A stretch of DNA of 64,000 nt from JAILZP01 sp037444185 (GCA_037444185.1 JBBIMW010000007.1:11957-75956); one strand, 5' to 3'; shown: positions 1 through 9,052, counted from the stretch's first letter. Numbers and translations: made by a program. The notes: generated by a model from the sequence alone, not told the origin.

Positions 1-2
1 GG

Positions 3-473
3 ACCAGCACCGACTCATTTTTGGAAACCCTGACACTTATATTGATGACGGAGAAGGACACTGTCAAAGAGCTCCTGGAGTTGAGGAAGATACTGGAGGT
101 TGAGGGGGCGGGACTCGCCGCTTTGAGGCAGGTCGGCAGGGATCTGGTGAACATGGAGGCGGCCCTGGCTTTAATGGAGGCGGATCTGGATTCGGGAAAT
201 CTCGGGGACGAGGCCGATTTGCAGTTTCACTACGCAGTGGCGGAGGCCACGGGCAATTCCCTCCTCGTTAAGCTGATGCAAACAATTTCCGGGACAATGA
301 AAACGGCTTTGAAGGTTTCCAGGGAGCAGCTGTACCGGACGCCGGGCACTCCCCAAAGGCTTTTAAGGGAGCACCGGATTATTTACGAGGCCATAAAGCG
401 CGGGGATAAGGCCGGGGCCCGCCAGGCCATGTACGATCATCTGGACAAAGTGGAAAAAGCCCTTTCGAAATAA
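3..473 (+). CDS. GntR/FadR-family regulator, C-terminal FCD domain (5' partial)
   Basis: The reading frame is open to the left edge, so only about 156 C-terminal residues are visible and the N-terminal winged helix lies outside the window. The visible part is all-helical and reads like the FCD ligand-binding domain of FadR-type GntR regulators: an LRKILEVEGAGLAA helix, an acidic segment DLQFHYAVAEATGN that normally supplies Asp/His metal ligands, and a closing EHRIIYEAIKRGDKAGARQAMYDHL helix pair. Such proteins sense small carboxylates and repress nearby catabolic operons; the target here cannot be judged because the upstream neighbour is missing. A terminator-like hairpin follows. Confidence 0.82.
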   Translation, partial: TSTDSFLETLTLILMTEKDTVKELLELRKILEVEGAGLAALRQVGRDLVNMEAALALMEADLDSGNLGDEADLQFHYAVAEATGNSLLVKLMQTISGTMKTALKVSREQLYRTPGTPQRLLREHRIIYEAIKRGDKAGARQAMYDHLDKVEKALSK

Positions 474-497
474 ATCAAGCCGGCTTTGAGTTTTTTC

Positions 498-530
498 GGC
501 ATCCCCGGAGGGGGATGCCCTCTGTCTTTT
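498..530 (+). terminator. Rho-independent terminator after the FCD regulator
   Basis: A perfect 9-bp stem (GGCATCCCC with GGGGATGCC, loop GGAG) is followed by a pyrimidine-rich tail ending in TTTT. It separates the regulator from the FtsA-like gene. Confidence 0.75.
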
Positions 531-603
531 CGACACAAAAAGGTAATTGTGTCTTTATGGCGAATTTTAGACTTGATATTTTAAAACCAAAGGGAGTGTT
601 CCC

Positions 604-2640
604 ATGTCTTTGAACGGCGCAGGCAATAATTCAGGAAGCAGCGCACTCCCGCTTTCTGAGGGCCTCATTTTTGCCCTGGACATTGGCACCAGGACTGTGA
701 TCGGCATTGTGGCCGGGATGGAGGGCAAAAATCTGAGGGTCCTGGCCCAGAGCATGACTGAACATGAAAGCAGGGCCGTTTTTGACGGTCAGATCCACGA
801 CATTTTCAGAGTGGCCCAGGCAGTTAAAAAGGTTAAAGGCGACCTGGAGGATAAGATGGGCTTCAAGCTGGGCAGGGTGGCCATTGCCGCCGCAGGAAGG
901 TCGTTGAAGACCAGGTTTGTCCGGATGGACCAGGAAATAGGGGACGACATAGAGATAGATCCTGTAATTTGCCGGGGATTGGAGATGGACGCCGTCAGGG
1001 AGGCCCACCGCCAGCTGCAGGAGGAGGGGGCGGGCGGCGGGGAAGAAGAATACTTTTGTGTCGGCTATACAGTGGTGAACTACTACCTGAACGGTTACTC
1101 CATAACCAGCCTGGCGGGCCATACGGGCAAAAGGGCGGGGGTGGAGGTGCTGGCCACATTTCTGCCCAATTCGGTGGTCAACAGCCTGTATGCCGTGCTG
1201 GGGAGGGTCGGCCTGGAGCCGGCCAGCCTCACCCTGGAGCCCATTGCGGCCTCAAAGGCCATTATACCGGATTCATACAGGCTTTTAAACATTGCTCTAT
1301 TGGATATCGGGGCCGGTACGTCGGACATTGCCATCACCAGGGACGGCGCCATTGTGGCTTACGGAATGGTGCCCCTGGCGGGGGATGAGATCACCGAGGC
1401 CCTGGCCCAGGGATGCCTGGCTGATTTTAATACGGCGGAGAGTATTAAAAGGGAATTGGTGAAGGGAAAGGAAATAACCTTCAGGGACATAATGGGCGTT
1501 GAGAGGACCATTAGCCCGGCCGGGGCGCTGGAAATACTGGATCCGGTGCTGGAAAGCCTGACCGGGAGAGTAACCGAAGAGATACTGATGCTCAATGGAA
1601 ACAAGCCTCCGAAGGCGGTTTTTTGCGTTGGAGGCGGCGGACAGGTGCCCACCTTCACCGATAGGGTGGCCGGGAAATTGAATCTTCCCCCGGACAGGGT
1701 GGGATTGCGGGACAGGAGTTCCATACCGGGCCTGCAGGGTGGCGATTTGGAAATAAGCGGTCCCGAAGGGGTAACGGTGGTGGGCATAGCCAGGGTGGCA
1801 ATGGAAAACGTCGGGCACAACTTCATTGCCATAAACATAAACGGGAAGGATTACAGGCTGTTTCATTCCAGGGAGCTGACGGTGTTCGATGCCCTGGGGC
1901 TGATCGAATACAATCCGGGGGATCTGGTGGGTAAAAACGGGCGTGATCTGCGGTTTGTGCTGAATGGGGAAAGGAAGGTGGTTTACGGGGGGCTGTGTAA
2001 GGCCGCCCGGGTGATTTTGAACGGGGAACCGGCCAACCTCAAAACCATTCTGTCCGACGGCGATGCGCTGGTTATCGAGAAGGCCCGGAGGGGAGAAGAC
2101 GCCAGGGCCGTAATCGGAGACTTCCTGGGGGAATTTCCGGAAGTAACTCTGCGTATCAGCGGCCGGCTGGAGAAAGTGGGGCCCCGGTGCTTTATCAACG
2201 GGAGGCCAGCCGGACCGCACTCTGAAATCGCCGAAGGGGACCGGGTGGAAATAAGGCCCGTGGTTAATGTCGGACACTTGGCCGGGGCCAGGGGCATGGA
2301 CCCGGCCGGCTTCGAAGCGCTGGTGAACGGCCGGAAGGTGTCGGGGGATTACGTCCTGGGCGGCGGGGACAGTGTGGAATTCTTAAGAACTGATCCGGCC
2401 GGTGGCGTCAATGTCCAGGGCGCAGCCCGGGAAGAAGCCGTCGAGGTGACCGTCAACGGCAGGAAAATACGGCTGTCCGGCAAGCCGGATTATATATTTC
2501 TGGACATATTCAAACACGTCAGCGTGGATATGGCCGGCGGCTTCTCCGGGGGCAGGATAAAACTCCTGCTGAACGGATGCAATGCCAGCTATGTTGATCC
2601 CATCAAGGACGGGGACGTAATTGAGGTGGGATGGAATTGA
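604..2640 (+). CDS. FtsA/PilM-like actin-fold ATPase with C-terminal beta-grasp-like repeats
   Basis: The protein has 678 residues. Residues about 20-400 show the actin/HSP70-fold signature of FtsA: LDIGTRTVIGIVAG (phosphate 1), LLDIGAGTSDIAI (phosphate 2) and FCVGGGGQVP (adenosine loop). FtsA proteins of about 420 residues tether FtsZ to the membrane; this one is far longer and shows no clear C-terminal amphipathic anchor. Residues about 407-678 instead contain repeated units of the form VNG... followed by DGD.IEI (near 470-495, 535-560, 575-600 and 655-678), twice preceded by an INGK or VNGR strand. That is the pattern of ThiS/MoaD-type beta-grasp folds. The SD is AAAGGGAG, 6 nt before the ATG. 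No ftsZ is nearby. The FtsA-like assignment is firm; the repeat fold and cellular role are inference. Confidence 0.8.
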   Translation: MSLNGAGNNSGSSALPLSEGLIFALDIGTRTVIGIVAGMEGKNLRVLAQSMTEHESRAVFDGQIHDIFRVAQAVKKVKGDLEDKMGFKLGRVAIAAAGRSLKTRFVRMDQEIGDDIEIDPVICRGLEMDAVREAHRQLQEEGAGGGEEEYFCVGYTVVNYYLNGYSITSLAGHTGKRAGVEVLATFLPNSVVNSLYAVLGRVGLEPASLTLEPIAASKAIIPDSYRLLNIALLDIGAGTSDIAITRDGAIVAYGMVPLAGDEITEALAQGCLADFNTAESIKRELVKGKEITFRDIMGVERTISPAGALEILDPVLESLTGRVTEEILMLNGNKPPKAVFCVGGGGQVPTFTDRVAGKLNLPPDRVGLRDRSSIPGLQGGDLEISGPEGVTVVGIARVAMENVGHNFIAININGKDYRLFHSRELTVFDALGLIEYNPGDLVGKNGRDLRFVLNGERKVVYGGLCKAARVILNGEPANLKTILSDGDALVIEKARRGEDARAVIGDFLGEFPEVTLRISGRLEKVGPRCFINGRPAGPHSEIAEGDRVEIRPVVNVGHLAGARGMDPAGFEALVNGRKVSGDYVLGGGDSVEFLRTDPAGGVNVQGAAREEAVEVTVNGRKIRLSGKPDYIFLDIFKHVSVDMAGGFSGGRIKLLLNGCNASYVDPIKDGDVIEVGWN

Positions 2641-2842
2641 GCATCCGGGGCGACATAGGATAACACCGCAGTTGCACAGTCCCAAGTTGATGGAGGATCT
2701 TGCATGCCGGGTGGATTCTTAAGGACAATGAGGTGAAAATGGCGGCGAGCCCGGTGGAGAGCCTGTCCTTCCCGGGGCCGGCATTGATCCGGCCCGGCCC
2801 GGGCGCCGGGTGCCGGACGCAGCATGAACAAATATCTGGAGG

Positions 2843-2860
2843 CCGGCGGCAGGCCGCCGG
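2843..2860. terminator. GC-rich hairpin between convergent genes
   Basis: Inverted repeat CCGGCG / CGCCGG, ending directly at the stop codon of the DUF441 gene on the minus strand. It lacks a long T tract on either side, so it is only a weak candidate for a bidirectional terminator between two convergent genes. Confidence 0.35.
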
Positions 2861-3325
2861 TTAAAACAGGCTGTATATTTCCAGCAATATCGCTGTTACC
2901 GCCGCCGCCATCACCGGCCCGCAGGGGATGCCCCTGAAGAACACCGTTCCCAGTATGGTGCCGATGGTCATGCCAAAGATAATTTCGGGCATGGCTTTCA
3001 TTAATTTAAGCCCCTCATTGTTCAGGTGGGTGGCCAGGGCACCCCCGGCCAGGGCGAACAGCCCGGGCAAGGTGGAAAAACTGTATTTTACCTCCCGGAT
3101 GTTTACTTGTCCCCTGGCAAGGGGTAGAAGTATGTATATCATCAACACCAGCAGCCCCAGTTTTATCCCCTTTTTTTCCAACAATGGCAATAAATAGGCA
3201 TCAAGTCCGGAAAATTTTATGGCCATAAGTATGCAGCTGGCCATGGCCACCAGATTTGACCGGCCAATAATGGCTATGACAAGTAAAACCAGGAGTACCA
3301 GCAGCGACGTATCCACAAAAACCAC
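2861..3325 (-). CDS. DUF441 / YeaL-type integral membrane protein
   Basis: A 154-residue protein that is almost entirely hydrophobic, with four to five membrane segments. It carries the family pattern of DUF441 (UPF0756, YeaL/YtwI): an N-terminal LLVLLVLLVIAIIGRS helix, a conserved PLLEKKGIKLGLLVLMIYILLPLA segment and a C-terminal FRGIPCGPVMAAAVTA helix hairpin. Length matches the family (about 150). Function in the cell is unknown for the family. It stands alone, convergent with the FtsA-like gene and divergent from the next small gene. Confidence 0.88.
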   Translation of the reverse strand: MVFVDTSLLVLLVLLVIAIIGRSNLVAMASCILMAIKFSGLDAYLLPLLEKKGIKLGLLVLMIYILLPLARGQVNIREVKYSFSTLPGLFALAGGALATHLNNEGLKLMKAMPEIIFGMTIGTILGTVFFRGIPCGPVMAAAVTAILLEIYSLF

Positions 3326-3333
3326 CTCAGCCG

Positions 3334-3356
3334 GGAGAGTGTTGCGTACAGCCTCC
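3334..3356. mobile_element. Minimal MITE-like element (ends only)
   Basis: This 23-bp sequence begins GGAGAGTGTTGC and ends ACAGCCTCC, so it joins the two terminal repeats found at the ends of the longer element at 61384-61549 with nothing between them. It lies just upstream of the DUF441 start codon. It is read as an internally deleted copy of the same family; the identification rests on the shared ends. Confidence 0.5.
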
Positions 3357-3556
3357 TGGGTCTGCGTGAAGATATGCCTGTTCCTAAGATTAATGTAATT
3401 CTATTGAATAGACATCCATAATATTACATTTATGTATTTTAAGTAATGAGCATTTCCGGCTTCCGGACATTCTTTGTTTGGCACCTCCCGGCAATCACCG
3501 GCATAATATGGCAGGGAGGAAACCTTGAAGCGTCTTCATAAAGGGGGGAGCGTTAA

Positions 3557-3784
3557 ATGACTTACGGGGCCAACCCGTATATTTTATTTCTAATTCTCAT
3601 TCTATTGGTATTGGGGATGGATCCGGAAGCCGGCAAGAAAATAGAAATGGTCAGGCGCATTATGGAGAGGATGGCATCGGCCATGAACAATTTCAGGACC
3701 GGCGTCGGTTCCATGACCACCGACTTTGAGGAAATACATTTTATGCTGAGGGATATGTATATGCCGGGCGGGAATGGAAAATAA
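3557..3784 (+). CDS. Small hypothetical protein with one membrane segment
   Basis: A 75-residue protein not recognised as a known family. Residues 8-19 (ILFLILILLVLG) form one short hydrophobic segment, followed by a charged helix (EAGKKIEMVRRIMERMASAMNNF) and an acidic C-terminus. The layout recalls small sporulation or membrane-associated peptides of Firmicutes, but that is only resemblance. A good SD (GGGGGGAG) lies 7 nt before the ATG, supporting real translation. The gene is monocistronic and is followed by a dispersed repeat carrying a terminator hairpin. Confidence 0.6.
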   Translation: MTYGANPYILFLILILLVLGMDPEAGKKIEMVRRIMERMASAMNNFRTGVGSMTTDFEEIHFMLRDMYMPGGNGK

Positions 3785-3814
3785 GCTGTTTAAACAAGTA
3801 ACCGGGAATTATAT

Positions 3815-4029
3815 TGCATTCCTTATCCTGTCGGGAGCCAGAAGGCAGAAGACAAAATGGGTTGGCCGGGATGGGAGTGCCCTGAAAATTATCAAGCCAA
3901 TGACGGAGCGTACGTGGGAGGGATTTTAATAACTTAGGTAACCGGTACCTAAGTTATAAGTTACATGGCCGACGGCTTACTCCAATGCTCTGTTCTCCCG
4001 AAAGGGAGTTTTTTCTTCAAAGGAATGCA
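3815..4029. repeat. Dispersed palindromic repeat, copy A (with terminator hairpin)
   Basis: A 215-bp intergenic element bounded by inverted ends TGCATTCCTT and AAGGAATGCA. Inside, at 3931-3955, is a palindrome with arms AACTTAGGTA and TACCTAAGTT around ACCGG. At 3995-4014 is a CTCCC-GAAA-GGGAG hairpin followed by six T, a plausible intrinsic terminator. Copies lie near 12.9, 35.9 and 59.3 kb; the left half is closely similar to the 59.3-kb copy over about 140 bp. The following 4030-4237 holds further fragments of the same repeat (a second CTCCTTATTCTGCCGGGAG block near 4077) and no gene other than the start of dprA. Confidence 0.8.
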
Positions 4030-4237
4030 TTAAATTCTGTCTCCTGTCTCCTGATTCTATGGTTCATACTGCACTCCTTATTCTGCCGGGAGAAAGGAAA
4101 CAGAGTGCTGTCCGGGATATTATGAAAATATTATGGTGGTATCAGCATATTTTTTTCACTCAGGGCAGGAAAACCCCGGCCGATTCCCGAATGTCCATTT
4201 TTATGCATTGGAAGATGTTGCCGGGAAGTGAGTCGAG

Positions 4238-5338
4238 CTGAACGAAAGGGAATATTTACTTTGTTGGCAGTTTATTCTGCCGGGGGCGGCCAAAAGGGTC
4301 TGGCACCTGATTGATAGCTTCGGTTCGGCGGAGTATGCCTGGAAGGCCGCTGAAAAACATCTGGTGGCCCTTGGGGGGTTTACCCCCGAGGGGGCCAGGG
4401 AACTGTCGCTCCGGCGCAGGGGTGTGAATCCCGAGGCATTGAATGACCTGCTGGAAAAAAAGGGGATTTCCTTTGTGCACCACGGTGGCTTTGAGTACCC
4501 GGAGTTGCTGAAAAATATTCCCGACCCTCCGCCGGGGCTTTTTGTCAGAGGAAGAATCGCCGGTGACGGCGGCCATTCGGTGGCGGTGGTGGGCTCCCGC
4601 AAGGCCACCAGGTACGGGTTGACTGTGGCTGCAAAATTGGCCCGGGATTTGGCCGGGTCCGGGATGACGGTGATCAGCGGCATGGCCAGGGGAATAGACA
4701 CCGCCGCCCACAGGGGGGCCCTGGCAGCCGGTGGGAGGACTGTCGCCGTATTGGGTTGCGGGGTGGATGTGGTCTATCCCGGGGAAAACGCCGGGCTGAT
4801 GGAGGAAATAGTGTCGTCCGGAGCCGTTGTCAGTGAATTTCCATTGCAGGAGAGGCCCGAGGCATGGCATTTCCCTGTCAGGAACCGGATTATCAGCGGA
4901 ATGTCCAGGGGCGTGGTGGTGGTGGAAGCCGCCGCCAGGAGCGGCGCCCTCATAACCGCGGACTGTGCCCTGGACCAGGGCCGTGACGTGATGGCCGTGC
5001 CGGGCAATATAACTTCCGAACAGAGCCGCGGTACCAACCGGCTGATTCGCCAGGGGGCAAGGCTGGTGGAGGACGCCGGGGATGTGCTGGAGGAGCTGGG
5101 GCTTTCGCGGTTGTTCCGGGACGACGGCCGGGATGCGCCGGCGCCGTCCTTAAGCCCCGGCGAGGATGCCGTCTATAAATTAATATCGGCTGAGCCGGTG
5201 ATGCTGGACGAACTGGTGGAGCGGTCGGGACTGCCCGCCCAGAATATACTGGCGGCCCTGACCTTCCTCGAGATGAGGGGATTCGTGCGGCAGCTGCCCG
5301 GCAGACTGTACATAGCCGCCGGCCGCAGGTTGTTGTAG
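4238..5338 (+). CDS. dprA: DNA processing protein DprA (Smf)
   Basis: DprA binds incoming single-stranded DNA during transformation and loads RecA. The extended Rossmann fold is clear: VAVVGSRKATRYG, VISGMARGIDTAAHRGAL, VLGCGVDVVYP, EFPL and AVPGN motifs, then a C-terminal winged helix (DELVERSGLPAQNILAALTFLEMRGFVRQLPG). The open frame begins after an in-frame TGA at 4229 and has no ATG, GTG or TTG before the conserved N-terminal helix; the best start is CTG at 4238, preceded by GGGAAGTGA as SD. That gives 366 residues, normal for DprA; the internal GTG at 4364 would cut off the N-terminal domain. topA follows, as in many Firmicutes. Confidence 0.92.
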   Translation: MNEREYLLCWQFILPGAAKRVWHLIDSFGSAEYAWKAAEKHLVALGGFTPEGARELSLRRRGVNPEALNDLLEKKGISFVHHGGFEYPELLKNIPDPPPGLFVRGRIAGDGGHSVAVVGSRKATRYGLTVAAKLARDLAGSGMTVISGMARGIDTAAHRGALAAGGRTVAVLGCGVDVVYPGENAGLMEEIVSSGAVVSEFPLQERPEAWHFPVRNRIISGMSRGVVVVEAAARSGALITADCALDQGRDVMAVPGNITSEQSRGTNRLIRQGARLVEDAGDVLEELGLSRLFRDDGRDAPAPSLSPGEDAVYKLISAEPVMLDELVERSGLPAQNILAALTFLEMRGFVRQLPGRLYIAAGRRLL

Positions 5339-5445
5339 GAGGTTTTAAACATCTCACGGAGGTTTCAAATAATTTTTTTTGCTTATAATAGCGGATGTCC
5401 GGACAGATTTTAATTTTAGTATCAGCGAATCAAGAGGTGTGGTTT

Positions 5446-7674
5446 TTGGGTAAAACACTGGTAATTGTGGAATCTCCCGCCAAGGCGAAAAGTATAGGCA
5501 AATTTCTCGGCAATAAATTTTTCGTAAAGGCTTCCATGGGCCACCTCAGGGATTTGCCGAAGAGCCAGTTCGGCGTGGACCCGGAAAGGGGTTTTGAGCC
5601 GAAGTACATAGCCATCAGGGGCAAGGGAGACGTGATCAAGGAACTCAAGACGGCGGTGAAAAAGGCCGACCGGGTTCTTCTGGCATCGGACCCCGACCGG
5701 GAGGGGGAGGCCATAGCATGGCATCTCCTGCACTTGCTGGATATTGATCCGCAGGATAAATGCCGGATCGAATTTAATGAAATAACAAAAAACGCCATAA
5801 AAAACGCCGTCCAGAACCCAAGACCCATCGACTACAACCGGGTGTACGCCCAGCAGGCCAGGCGGATACTGGACCGCCTGGTGGGTTATAATCTCAGCCC
5901 CCTGCTCTGGAAAAAGGTAAAGAAGGGCCTGAGTGCGGGGCGTGTACAATCGGTGGCGGTGCGTCTGATCTGCGATCGTGAAGAGGAAATACGGTCTTTT
6001 GTTTCAGAGGAATACTGGACGCTGATGGCCATACTGGCCAGGCCGGGGGAAGGGCCCTTTGAGGCCAGGCTGCACAAGATAGGGGACCGGAAGGCTGAAA
6101 TTCCCGACGAGGCCAGGCTGAAAGAAATACTTGGAGAACTGAGGGGCAAGGGCTACCGGGTGGCCAAGGTCACACGCAGGGAAAAGCTGCGTCAGCCTCC
6201 GGCTCCCTTTATTACCAGCAGCCTTCAGCAGGAGGCCTACCGGAAACTGAATTTCGCGGCCAAAAGGACCATGATGGTGGCCCAGCAGCTGTATGAGGGC
6301 ATTGAATTGGGCAAGGAAGGGCCGTCGGGGCTGGTGACGTATATCAGGACGGATTCCACCAGGGTGTCCGACTCCGCCCGGCAGGAGGCGGTACTGTACA
6401 TAAGCGCCCGCTACGGCAGGGAGTACGCCTCGGGCAGGAAAAAACAGGCGGCACCCGGGGGAAGGGCCCAGGATGCCCACGAGGCTGTCAGGCCCACCTC
6501 GCTGGAGAAGGATCCCGATTCCATCAAAGTGTTTCTGACAAACGACCAGTACAAACTCTATAAGTTGATCTGGGACCGTTACGTGGCCAGCCAGATGAGC
6601 CCCGCCGTGATTGACACCACCACCGTTGAGATTGAGGCCGGGCCGTGTATTTTCCGGAGCACCGGGTCAATAGTTAAATTTCCCGGCTTCATGAGGGTTT
6701 ACACGGAATCCGGGGATGACGGCCAGGAGAATGAGGACAACAGGGTTCTGCCGGAACTTGACGAGGGGGATCGGCTGGAGAAAAAATCCCTGGTTCCCAA
6801 GCAGCACTTCACCCAGCCACCGCCCAGATATACCGACGCCACCCTGATCAAGGCCCTGGAGGAGAACGGGATCGGCAGGCCCAGCACCTACGCCCCAATA
6901 GTGGAAACCATTCAGAAAAGGGGGTATGTGGTCAAGGAAAAGAAGCAGTTCGCGCCCACCGAACTGGGGGTGGTGGTGGTGAACTTGCTCAAAGAGTATT
7001 TCAGGGACATAATTGACGTGGAGTTTACCGCCGCCATGGAGGAAAAGCTTGACCATATAGAGGAGGGCGAATTGCTCTGGAGTGGTGTGCTGGGGGATTT
7101 TTACGCACCCTTTAAGGAGACCATGACCAGGGCTGAAAAGGAGATAGGTCACGTGGAGGTTGATCCCGAGGTTACCAACGAAGTCTGTGAGAACTGCAGC
7201 CGGAACCTTGTGGTGAAGATGGGCCGCTACGGTAAATTTCTGGCCTGTCCCGGTTTTCCCCAGTGCCGCTATACCAAGCCTGTGCTGGAAGCCACCGGGG
7301 TCCTATGCCCCCATTGCCCGGGAGAGCTGGTGCAGAGAAGAAGTAAAAAGGGCCGTGTTTTTTACGGCTGCAGCCGTTATCCGGAGTGCCAGTTCACCGT
7401 TTGGGACCGGCCCAGCCCGGAGAAATGCCCGGAGTGCGGTGGACTTACTGTATACAAAAGAATCAGGGGCAAAGAGCAAATCAGGTGTGTTTCCTCCAAT
7501 TGTTTGTCTTTGACTGAAGGCAGCGGAAAAAAAGTGAAAAAAGAAAAAGCCGCGCCGGCTGCCGGGAAGGAAACCGCCAAAGGCAGAAGGAAGGCCGGGG
7601 GCGGGGCCGTGGCCGGAAGCGGGAAAGGGGCGGACCGGGGCGGATCCGGCGGCAAAATAGCAGCCGGGAGGTGA
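5446..7674 (+). CDS. topA: DNA topoisomerase I (type IA)
   Basis: Relaxes negative supercoils. From the TTG at 5446 (SD GAGGTG, 6 nt spacing) the protein has 742 residues and starts GKTLVIVESPAKAK, the usual TopA beginning; the longer frame from 5395 adds an unconserved leader. Visible are the TOPRIM motif with DPDREGEAIAW at about 82-92, the LSAGRVQSVAVRLI domain, and catalytic Tyr299 in TYIRTDS. The C-terminus has three four-cysteine zinc ribbons (CENC...CPGFPQC, CPHC...CSRYPEC, CPEC...CVSSNC) and then a Lys/Gly/Ala-rich basic tail that probably contacts DNA. The gene sits between dprA and trmFO. Confidence 0.96.
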   Translation: MGKTLVIVESPAKAKSIGKFLGNKFFVKASMGHLRDLPKSQFGVDPERGFEPKYIAIRGKGDVIKELKTAVKKADRVLLASDPDREGEAIAWHLLHLLDIDPQDKCRIEFNEITKNAIKNAVQNPRPIDYNRVYAQQARRILDRLVGYNLSPLLWKKVKKGLSAGRVQSVAVRLICDREEEIRSFVSEEYWTLMAILARPGEGPFEARLHKIGDRKAEIPDEARLKEILGELRGKGYRVAKVTRREKLRQPPAPFITSSLQQEAYRKLNFAAKRTMMVAQQLYEGIELGKEGPSGLVTYIRTDSTRVSDSARQEAVLYISARYGREYASGRKKQAAPGGRAQDAHEAVRPTSLEKDPDSIKVFLTNDQYKLYKLIWDRYVASQMSPAVIDTTTVEIEAGPCIFRSTGSIVKFPGFMRVYTESGDDGQENEDNRVLPELDEGDRLEKKSLVPKQHFTQPPPRYTDATLIKALEENGIGRPSTYAPIVETIQKRGYVVKEKKQFAPTELGVVVVNLLKEYFRDIIDVEFTAAMEEKLDHIEEGELLWSGVLGDFYAPFKETMTRAEKEIGHVEVDPEVTNEVCENCSRNLVVKMGRYGKFLACPGFPQCRYTKPVLEATGVLCPHCPGELVQRRSKKGRVFYGCSRYPECQFTVWDRPSPEKCPECGGLTVYKRIRGKEQIRCVSSNCLSLTEGSGKKVKKEKAAPAAGKETAKGRRKAGGGAVAGSGKGADRGGSGGKIAAGR

Positions 7675-7680
7675 TTTGAA

Positions 7681-9006
7681 TTGGATTGCGTTACGGTCGT
7701 CGGCGCCGGGCTGGCCGGTGCGGAGGCGGCTTGGCAGCTGACCAGGCTGGGAGTAAGGGTAAAGTTATTCGAAATGAGGCCCGTAAGCACGACTCCCGCA
7801 CATAAAACCGGAGGATTTGCCGAACTTGTCTGCAGCAACTCATTCCGGGCCGCTTCCTTGGAAAACGCCGTGGGCCTGCTGAAAGAGGAAATGCGCCGGA
7901 TGGGTTCCCTGATCATATCGTGCGCCGACATCCACCGCGTTCCGGCGGGAGGGGCACTGGCGGTGGACAGGGAGCTTTTTTCTTTTGCCGTTACCGGGGC
8001 ACTGGAAAAAAACCCCCTGGTGGAGGTGGTGAGGCAGGAGTTGAAGTCGATTCCAAGGGATGGAATAGTGGTCCTGGCCACCGGTCCCCTCACATCCCGC
8101 TCCATGGCGAGGTCCATTGAGGAGTTTACGGGCCATGGATATCTTTATTTTTACGACGCCGTGGCCCCTGTGGTGACATTTGAATCCATCGATATGGACA
8201 AGGCTTTTTTTTCTTCCCGTTACGGCAAAGGAGAGGGACATTATCTGAACTGCCCGATGAACAGAGAGGAATACCTGAGATTCCGGGAGGAACTGGCCGG
8301 TGCCGAGAGGGCGCCAAGGAAGGAATTTGAAAAGGAAATAAATTTTGAAGGGTGTATGCCCATCGAAGTATTGGCCGTCCGGGGAGAAGACACCATGCGC
8401 TACGGCCCGCTGAAGCCGGTGGGGCTGACGGACCCGGCCACCGGTAGAAGGCCTTACGCAGTGGTACAGCTGAGGCGGGACAACGCCGCCGGCACACTGT
8501 ACAATATGGTGGGGTTCCAGACCCATCTTAAGTGGAGTGAGCAAAAAAGGGTGTTCAGAATGATTCCGGGGCTGGAAAAGGCGGAGATTATCCGGTACGG
8601 GGTGATGCACCGCAATACATACATAAACTCACCGCGGCTACTGGAGGCGACTTACCAGAGCGGGGTCAGGCCGGGTCTTTTTTTTGCGGGACAAATCACC
8701 GGAGTGGAGGGATACGTGGAATCGGCGTCATCGGGGCTGGTGGCGGGGATCAATGCCGGGCTCCTGCAGGTTGGCGGAAAGCCGTTGGTGTTTCCCCGGG
8801 AAACCGCCCACGGGGCCCTGGCCAGGTACATCACCGCCGCCGACCCCGGCAACTTTCAGCCCATGAACATTACCTTCGGCCTTTTTCCGCCTCTGGAAAA
8901 CTCCGTGCGGGAACGGAGAATAAGGAATGCCATGATTGCGGAAAGGGCCCTCAAGGTGTTGGAAGAGTTTATAAAAAGCAGTGATTTGCCGGCTTCCAAA
9001 CCGTAA
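7681..9006 (+). CDS. trmFO: tRNA (uracil-54-C5)-methyltransferase, folate/FAD dependent (TrmFO)
   Basis: Forms ribothymidine at tRNA position 54 using methylenetetrahydrofolate and reduced FAD. The 441-residue product has the N-terminal FAD-binding VVGAGLAGAEAAW (residues 5-17), the family signature LFEMRPVSTTPAHKT, an ELVCSNSFR motif with the conserved Cys, and the C-terminal AGQITGVEGYVESASSGLVAGINA. Start is TTG at 7681, 6 nt behind SD GGAGGTGATT and 7 bp after topA, so the two are likely co-transcribed. Length matches the family (about 435-445). Confidence 0.96.
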   Translation: MDCVTVVGAGLAGAEAAWQLTRLGVRVKLFEMRPVSTTPAHKTGGFAELVCSNSFRAASLENAVGLLKEEMRRMGSLIISCADIHRVPAGGALAVDRELFSFAVTGALEKNPLVEVVRQELKSIPRDGIVVLATGPLTSRSMARSIEEFTGHGYLYFYDAVAPVVTFESIDMDKAFFSSRYGKGEGHYLNCPMNREEYLRFREELAGAERAPRKEFEKEINFEGCMPIEVLAVRGEDTMRYGPLKPVGLTDPATGRRPYAVVQLRRDNAAGTLYNMVGFQTHLKWSEQKRVFRMIPGLEKAEIIRYGVMHRNTYINSPRLLEATYQSGVRPGLFFAGQITGVEGYVESASSGLVAGINAGLLQVGGKPLVFPRETAHGALARYITAADPGNFQPMNITFGLFPPLENSVRERRIRNAMIAERALKVLEEFIKSSDLPASKP

Positions 9007-9052
9007 GCAACCCGGCTGCCACCGTAATGTATGGGGAGGGAAGGGGCGGGTC

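Noticed and set aside
1297..2277. 326-codon ORF on the minus strand inside the FtsA-like gene
   Set aside because: It is a shadow of a real, well-conserved coding frame in G+C-rich DNA; the protein is rich in His, Pro and Gly and has no domain or SD.
2739..2864. 41-codon ORF with an AGGTG-type SD after the FtsA-like gene
   Set aside because: Pro/Gly/Arg-rich composition, no homolog recognised, and its end lies in a hairpin and in the convergent gene; support too weak.
4059..4241. 60-codon ORF before dprA
   Set aside because: Made largely of dispersed-repeat sequence and overlapping the dprA start; no protein features.
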